Shown here: positions 33,275-36,460 of the stretch, in pieces
How the letters are laid out: each line of letters starts with the position of its first letter
How positions within the stretch are numbered: the stretch's first letter is position 1
Assembly (NCBI GenBank): GCA_003141525.1
Contig: PLML01000048.1
Location: forward strand, 1 to 36,460
Reading direction: 5' to 3'
Source of the DNA: Bacteroidales bacterium
Lineage (GTDB): Bacteria; Bacteroidota; Bacteroidia; Bacteroidales; VadinHA17
Length of the DNA: 36,460 nucleotides
Translations under genes and position numbers: made by a program
Notes under the pieces: model-generated
What the model was told of the DNA's origin: nothing
Seen by the model: only the letters and a program-made list of their open reading frames with translations
The model's database searches: none

Positions 33275-34561
33275 ATGGAAACAAAGATATGGAAATTCGG
33301 ACTTAAACTAATTACACTTGGAGCAGTAGTTAAGAAAAACCTTTACAAGACATACTTTAGATATAGTTGCACCATTAATGGCAAACAAGTCTTTTGGCAT
33401 TACCCAACAGAATATATTCTTACCAAAGAACAGGTTGAAATGGTAAACGCTAACGAATACGGTGGTACAATACAACAAAACTTGGATAAAATCAAATCAA
33501 ACTTATTTCAATCTATTAGTATGTTAGAGGCGATGTATAACAGTTACCCAACCCCTCAACAAATAAATGAACTGTTTGACAAGGCAAGATATTATAAGCC
33601 GATGGAATGGTATATAAACGAATACTATAAGCAGTTGACGGATATAAAGAAATCGACTAAAAAAGTATATGTACGCAATATAAATGCATTTAAAGCATAT
33701 TATGACGGCAATCTTACCAAGTACACATTAAACCAGATAATTAATGAAAAGACAATAATTGACTTCGGTAAATGGCTTGTCAGACACAAACGAGCAAAAG
33801 CAGACGCAAGAGAAAGAAAGTTGATTGAAACCAAGAAGTTGAAAAAGCCAGTAAGAAAAACTTATGGCAATGTCAGCATACACTTGACTCAAGTCACGGT
33901 AATCAAATTCTTGAATTGGATAGCCAAGCCGAAAAATATTCCGTTGCTTAAAAAAGTATTAAAACCTGTAAGAGATAACCAACAATATTCAATAAGCTAT
34001 GATGATTTCCAAAGGTTGGTGAACCACCGGACAAACAACGACAAGTACAAGGTGGTATTGGATATGCTATACATAAATTCTTTTCTTGGTCTGAGAATCG
34101 GAGAACTGATAAACATTCACAAGGGCAGTATAACAATTAATTCAGACCATATTGAAATACGATTTACGGAGTGGAAGAAAAGTAAAAGCCGTAGTGTGGT
34201 TGCGGTTGATAAAGATGCAATGGAGTTAATCAAGTATCATATGCGGATAACCGACAACAAACTATTCAACATCAACAAGGATATGTTTAACACCCGACTG
34301 CATTTAATAGCAGAAGAAGTGTTTGGTGATGAAGTGGTTTACCTGCATAGTGCGGAACAGAACAAAGATGTTAAGTACTGGAAGGCAGACAAGGTTGCAA
34401 GTCATTGTATGAGAAGATATGCAATACAAAGAAACATAGCACTTTACGGGGTTGATGTCAGCAAAACATTTTCCGGTCACAAATCATACGCAACCATCAA
34501 GAAGTATGCAGATGATTATTTAAAGAAAGAAGACGTACTGAAGAAGTTGCTTGGTAATTAA
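33275..34561 (+). CDS. Tyrosine recombinase / phage-type integrase
   Basis: A 428-residue site-specific recombinase of the Bacteroidota integrase type, likely responsible for integrating an element into this region. The N-terminal arm-binding part is followed by a SAM-like core-binding domain (about 110-215; EWYINEYYKQLTDIKKSTKK). The catalytic domain has all expected residues: Arg274 in LGLRIGEL, His377 and Arg380 in SHCMRRYA, His402 in FSGHKSYATIKKY, and nucleophile Tyr411. It appears intact. No tRNA adjoins it, and no other transfer or phage gene is seen in the remaining 2 kb of the window, so it may mark one end of a larger element continuing to the right or a solitary integrase. Confidence 0.92.
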   Translation: METKIWKFGLKLITLGAVVKKNLYKTYFRYSCTINGKQVFWHYPTEYILTKEQVEMVNANEYGGTIQQNLDKIKSNLFQSISMLEAMYNSYPTPQQINELFDKARYYKPMEWYINEYYKQLTDIKKSTKKVYVRNINAFKAYYDGNLTKYTLNQIINEKTIIDFGKWLVRHKRAKADARERKLIETKKLKKPVRKTYGNVSIHLTQVTVIKFLNWIAKPKNIPLLKKVLKPVRDNQQYSISYDDFQRLVNHRTNNDKYKVVLDMLYINSFLGLRIGELINIHKGSITINSDHIEIRFTEWKKSKSRSVVAVDKDAMELIKYHMRITDNKLFNINKDMFNTRLHLIAEEVFGDEVVYLHSAEQNKDVKYWKADKVASHCMRRYAIQRNIALYGVDVSKTFSGHKSYATIKKYADDYLKKEDVLKKLLGN

Positions 34562-34811
34562 CAAAATCAAAATTATTTTTTTAAATGTCCTTGTTGTTTT
34601 CGACATTTGATTCAATGCTCCATAATATAATTAAAGACAGATAATTATGGCAAAAGTTTCCTTTCAAAAGTTTTAAAATAAAGCAAATGAAGGTCTGGCG
34701 GAATTTCATAAAATTTGATAGTCATTCATTCAATGTTTAGCTATAGAGAACAATTGCAGTATAGGATTCTCACCCCGACAAATGGGTACTGAAAATAAAT
34801 AGGTTACAAAG

Positions 34812-34831
34812 TTTTGTACCGATTTTGTACC
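34812..34831. repeat. Short direct repeat after the integrase
   Basis: TTTTGTACC occurs at 34812-34820 and 34823-34831, an 11-base period. A similar pattern (TTTGGTGCC ... TTTTGGTACC on the minus strand) ends the dead integrase at 11.2 kb, so the motif may belong to integrase-associated recombination sites. The rest of the gap 34562-34903 holds only the terminator below. Confidence 0.3.
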
Positions 34832-34840
34832 AAAAAAGCA

Positions 34841-34872
34841 AAAACCCTGTCAGAAATGGCAGGTTTTTTTTT
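34841..34872 (+). terminator. Rho-independent terminator
   Basis: The hairpin AAAACCcTGTCA / TGGCAGGTTTT has one bulged C and a GAAA loop, and is followed by a run of T. It could end the integrase transcript, or work with the minus-strand micro-ORF in the opposite direction, since the A-rich 5' side becomes T-rich on that strand. Confidence 0.7.
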
Positions 34873-34903
34873 CATATTCAAAAATCTTAATTATTATCAA
34901 CTC

Positions 34904-35011
34904 TTATTTATTACCTCTCCTGTTATCCCATTTCGTCTTTTGCCATTCACTAATAACCCCTTCATTTTCACAATCAGGACAATACCAATGTATCTCTTCA
35001 TTCTTTGACAT
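34904..35011 (-). CDS. Micro-ORF with CPDC motif, probably a gene tail
   Basis: Thirty-five codons on the minus strand starting MSKNEEIHWYCPDCENEGVI and ending in a TAA at 34904. The YCPDC...GVISEWQxTKWDN pattern looks like the C-terminal half zinc-knuckle of a larger protein rather than random sequence. Upstream, another frame (MTVRIKAIELL) looks like the segment before it, so a frameshift or truncation may have separated the tail from its gene. The family is not recognised. It may be translated as a small protein or be a relic. Confidence 0.4.
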   Translation of the reverse strand: MSKNEEIHWYCPDCENEGVISEWQKTKWDNRRGNK

Positions 35012-35052
35012 CGCAGCAGCATAATAATTCTATTGCCTTAATACGTACTGTC

Positions 35053-35931
35053 ATGAAACGTCTTTTGCTTCTTCAATTAATATTTCTACCAGTATTTTTA
35101 TTTGGACAGTGCGATTTACTTCCGACTTCAACAACACATGAGATAATCAAACATTCTTACTACACCCTTTCTTATAGCAAAAGGGATGAACAGGCGGAAT
35201 GGGTCTCATATTTGTTAACCCGTTCTATGCTGACTGGTCAATCTGAAAGAGGAAATAACTTCAGACCAGACCCTTCAGTACCCTCAGGCTCTGCACAACT
35301 TGTAGATTATAAAAACTCCGGATATGACCGGGGACATCTTTGCCCTGCCGGGGATATGACATTTAATGCAGAGGCGATGTCTGAGACATTCTTTCTTTCC
35401 AATATGAGTCCACAAGTTCCCGCTTTTAATAGAGGTATATGGAAAAATCTGGAAACTCTTGTCCGGGAATGGGCAGAGGAAGATGATTCAATTTTTATTG
35501 TAACTGGGGGCATTTTAAGAGAGTCTAAGGGCACTATTGGTCCAGACAGAGTCACGGTGCCCTCCAGGTTCTATAAAGTCATATATGACCTCACAGGTGA
35601 AAAGAAAATGATTGCCTTTATTTTGCCAAAATGGTATCACTACATCGCAGCATTTTTTGCAGGAGCATTTTTAACCAATTTTGTCCCTCATTTTGTGAAT
35701 GGAATTTCTGGTAATTTTTTCCCTTCACCGTTTTCAAATCCACCCGGTAGAGGACTTTCGACACCCTTGACAAATGGTTTATGGGCATTATTTAATTTGT
35801 TCATCGGTTACTTGCTTTTCAGAGTCAGCCGTACACATGCAAAAAACAAACTTTCATTGATAATTTTCTTTGCAGGAATAATATGGATTAGCATTATGTC
35901 GAGTATTGCTTTTATGAATAGACCGAGATAA
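35053..35931 (+). CDS. DNA/RNA non-specific endonuclease fused to a small membrane protein
   Basis: Residues 1-18 are a signal peptide (the ATG at 35053 is preferred over 35005, which would put 16 polar residues in front). Residues ~35-191 are a beta-beta-alpha-metal nuclease: DRGHLCPAGDM with general base His95, then FFLSNMSPQ and FNRGIW with the metal-ligand Asn126. The nuclease stops short at AFILP (191-192), before the C-terminal helices usual for secreted NUC-type enzymes. In the same frame it continues WYHYIAAFFAGAFLTNFVPH and on through three hydrophobic helices (~195-211, 242-257, 267-288), the sequence of a stand-alone small membrane protein. It looks like a deletion-made gene fusion. 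The nuclease core keeps its catalytic residues, so it may still fold. Confidence 0.8.
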   Translation: MKRLLLLQLIFLPVFLFGQCDLLPTSTTHEIIKHSYYTLSYSKRDEQAEWVSYLLTRSMLTGQSERGNNFRPDPSVPSGSAQLVDYKNSGYDRGHLCPAGDMTFNAEAMSETFFLSNMSPQVPAFNRGIWKNLETLVREWAEEDDSIFIVTGGILRESKGTIGPDRVTVPSRFYKVIYDLTGEKKMIAFILPKWYHYIAAFFAGAFLTNFVPHFVNGISGNFFPSPFSNPPGRGLSTPLTNGLWALFNLFIGYLLFRVSRTHAKNKLSLIIFFAGIIWISIMSSIAFMNRPR

Positions 35932-35960
35932 AATACTTCCTTCAAAAGATGGTAAGATAT

Positions 35961-36131
35961 ATGACCAATGGTTCATTCAACTACATTAGCTAATACGATT
36001 ACTGGTGGAGTTCTATTGAGAGTCATACATACTACGTCTGGTACAGGTACATGTACTACGATTACAGCGATATCCACAGAGAATGCGCTTATAAGGATTT
36101 TGGCTATTCTGTTCGTTGCTTGCGGGATTGA
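35961..36131 (+). pseudogene. Orphan C-terminus of a FISUMP (Fib_succ_major) domain
   Basis: In the frame beginning with the ATG at 35961 a stop codon at 35991-35993 is followed by YDYWWSSIESHTYYVWYRYM, then YYDYSDIHRE and GYSVRCLRD and a TGA. The WWSS...WYRYMYYD...GFSVRCLRD pattern is the end of the Fibrobacter succinogenes major paralogous domain found in secreted Bacteroidota proteins. The N-terminal part is gone, so this is a remnant. Another protein of the same family starts 185 bases downstream. The overlapping plus-strand frame 35968-36204 is a shadow. Confidence 0.75.
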
Positions 36132-36315
36132 ATTGTCTATTTGTCCATATGATTTATTTCCTGCAGAGCAATCGAATTCTTTGAAATATGGAAACCTATT
36201 ATGAACTAATGTAATTACTACCTGAATTTAATAGTACAGATTAAGTTTGTATTTGATAACTTTAAACCAGTGAATTGTGAAACAAAAAGACAAAAATTGA
36301 AAAGGGAGTATAAAA

Positions 36316-36460
36316 ATGAAACATAGAAATGTAATATTATTCGCAATAACCTTGTTTTGCATAGGGTTAAATGGACTTCAAGCGCAGACCGTGAAAGATA
36401 ATGACGGCAATGTCTACAAAACTGTAACCATTGGCAAACAGGTTTGGATGGCTGAGAATT
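36316..36460 (+). CDS. FISUMP-domain secreted protein, N-terminal part
   Basis: The window ends inside this gene. The ATG at 36316 is preceded by an unusually good GGGAG at 36304-36308. A signal peptide (MKHRNVILFAITLFCIGLNG, cleaved after about LQAQ) leads into TVKDNDGNVYKTVTIGKQVW and MAEN, the characteristic start of the Fib_succ_major domain. The rest of the protein lies to the right. These are secreted proteins of uncertain function, often present as families in one genome. The dead C-terminus just upstream is from the same family. Confidence 0.85.
   Translation, partial: MKHRNVILFAITLFCIGLNGLQAQTVKDNDGNVYKTVTIGKQVWMAEN

Noticed and set aside
34814-35008. 64-codon plus-strand frame after the integrase
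   Set aside because: It overlaps the terminator and runs antisense to the CPDC micro-ORF; low-complexity Phe/Leu/Ile content typical of AT-rich noise.
35968-36204. 78-codon frame starting MVHSTTLANTITGG
   Set aside because: It is out of frame with the recognisable FISUMP C-terminus on the same strand, which explains the sequence better.
1-36460. CRISPR array, toxin-antitoxin or phage-defence island
   Set aside because: No regularly spaced repeats and no cas, restriction or known defence genes are visible; the only short tandem repeats are the TAACGGCN units at the IVP unit ends.

Overview
The window is from a Bacteroidota genome, most likely a Bacteroidales/Marinilabiliales-like polysaccharide degrader. 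The evidence is a SusC/SusD pair, -7 elements of the TAnnTTTG type, almost no Shine-Dalgarno sites, a four-helix-bundle IVP protein, FISUMP (Fib_succ_major) proteins and many secreted or lipoprotein glycosidases.

Region 1 (1-17.8 kb) is a pectin-type polysaccharide utilization locus. It holds four GH28 right-handed beta-helix enzymes (77, 1965, 4301, 7835), a GH27 alpha-galactosidase (6531) and a DUF4038/GH140-like lipoprotein (9583). A Gfo/Idh/MocA oxidoreductase (11554) sits next to a DUF1080 protein (12878). On the minus strand are a DUF6259 glycosidase-like protein (13903-16191) and a Tat-exported sugar isomerase-like TIM barrel (16879-17730). MocA, DUF1080 and the TIM barrel together resemble the oxidation-based 3-keto-glycoside route; here they appear exported and sit among the pectinases. 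The locus is visibly eroding. Two secreted genes have kept their two ends but lost the middle (3663-4281, 5987-6173). There are also a coding-like scrap (9426-9560), a dead tyrosine recombinase tail (11159-11407), an internally deleted IS630 transposase (16357-16794) and a likely IS21 end. A near-identical ~50-bp leader lies exactly 76 bp before the starts of the first GH28 gene and of the TIM-barrel gene, pointing to co-regulation.

Region 2 (18.1-26.9 kb) holds the transport module: susC, susD and a 1110-residue lipoprotein with 14 calcium-binding-type FG-GAP/VCBS loops plus an ASPIC/UnbV domain. A strong terminator and a nested palindromic repeat lie between susD and the large lipoprotein.

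Region 3 (26.9-33.1 kb) is mostly housekeeping or unknown. Three minus-strand envelope genes include an ankyrin-repeat protein with a beta-barrel-like C-terminus. A serine hydrolase and an SRAP-domain DNA-protein crosslink protein form a plus-strand pair. An IVP-type four-helix-bundle gene lies inside a 645-bp unit with 32-bp imperfect terminal inverted repeats, wedged exactly between the SRAP gene and a TonB-like gene.

Region 4 (33.2-36.46 kb) looks like an integration or rearrangement zone. It has an intact tyrosine recombinase, a micro-ORF with a CPDC motif, a DNA/RNA nuclease fused in frame to a small three-helix membrane protein, the orphaned C-terminus of a FISUMP domain and the start of another FISUMP protein cut by the window edge. 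I found no tRNA, rRNA or CRISPR array.
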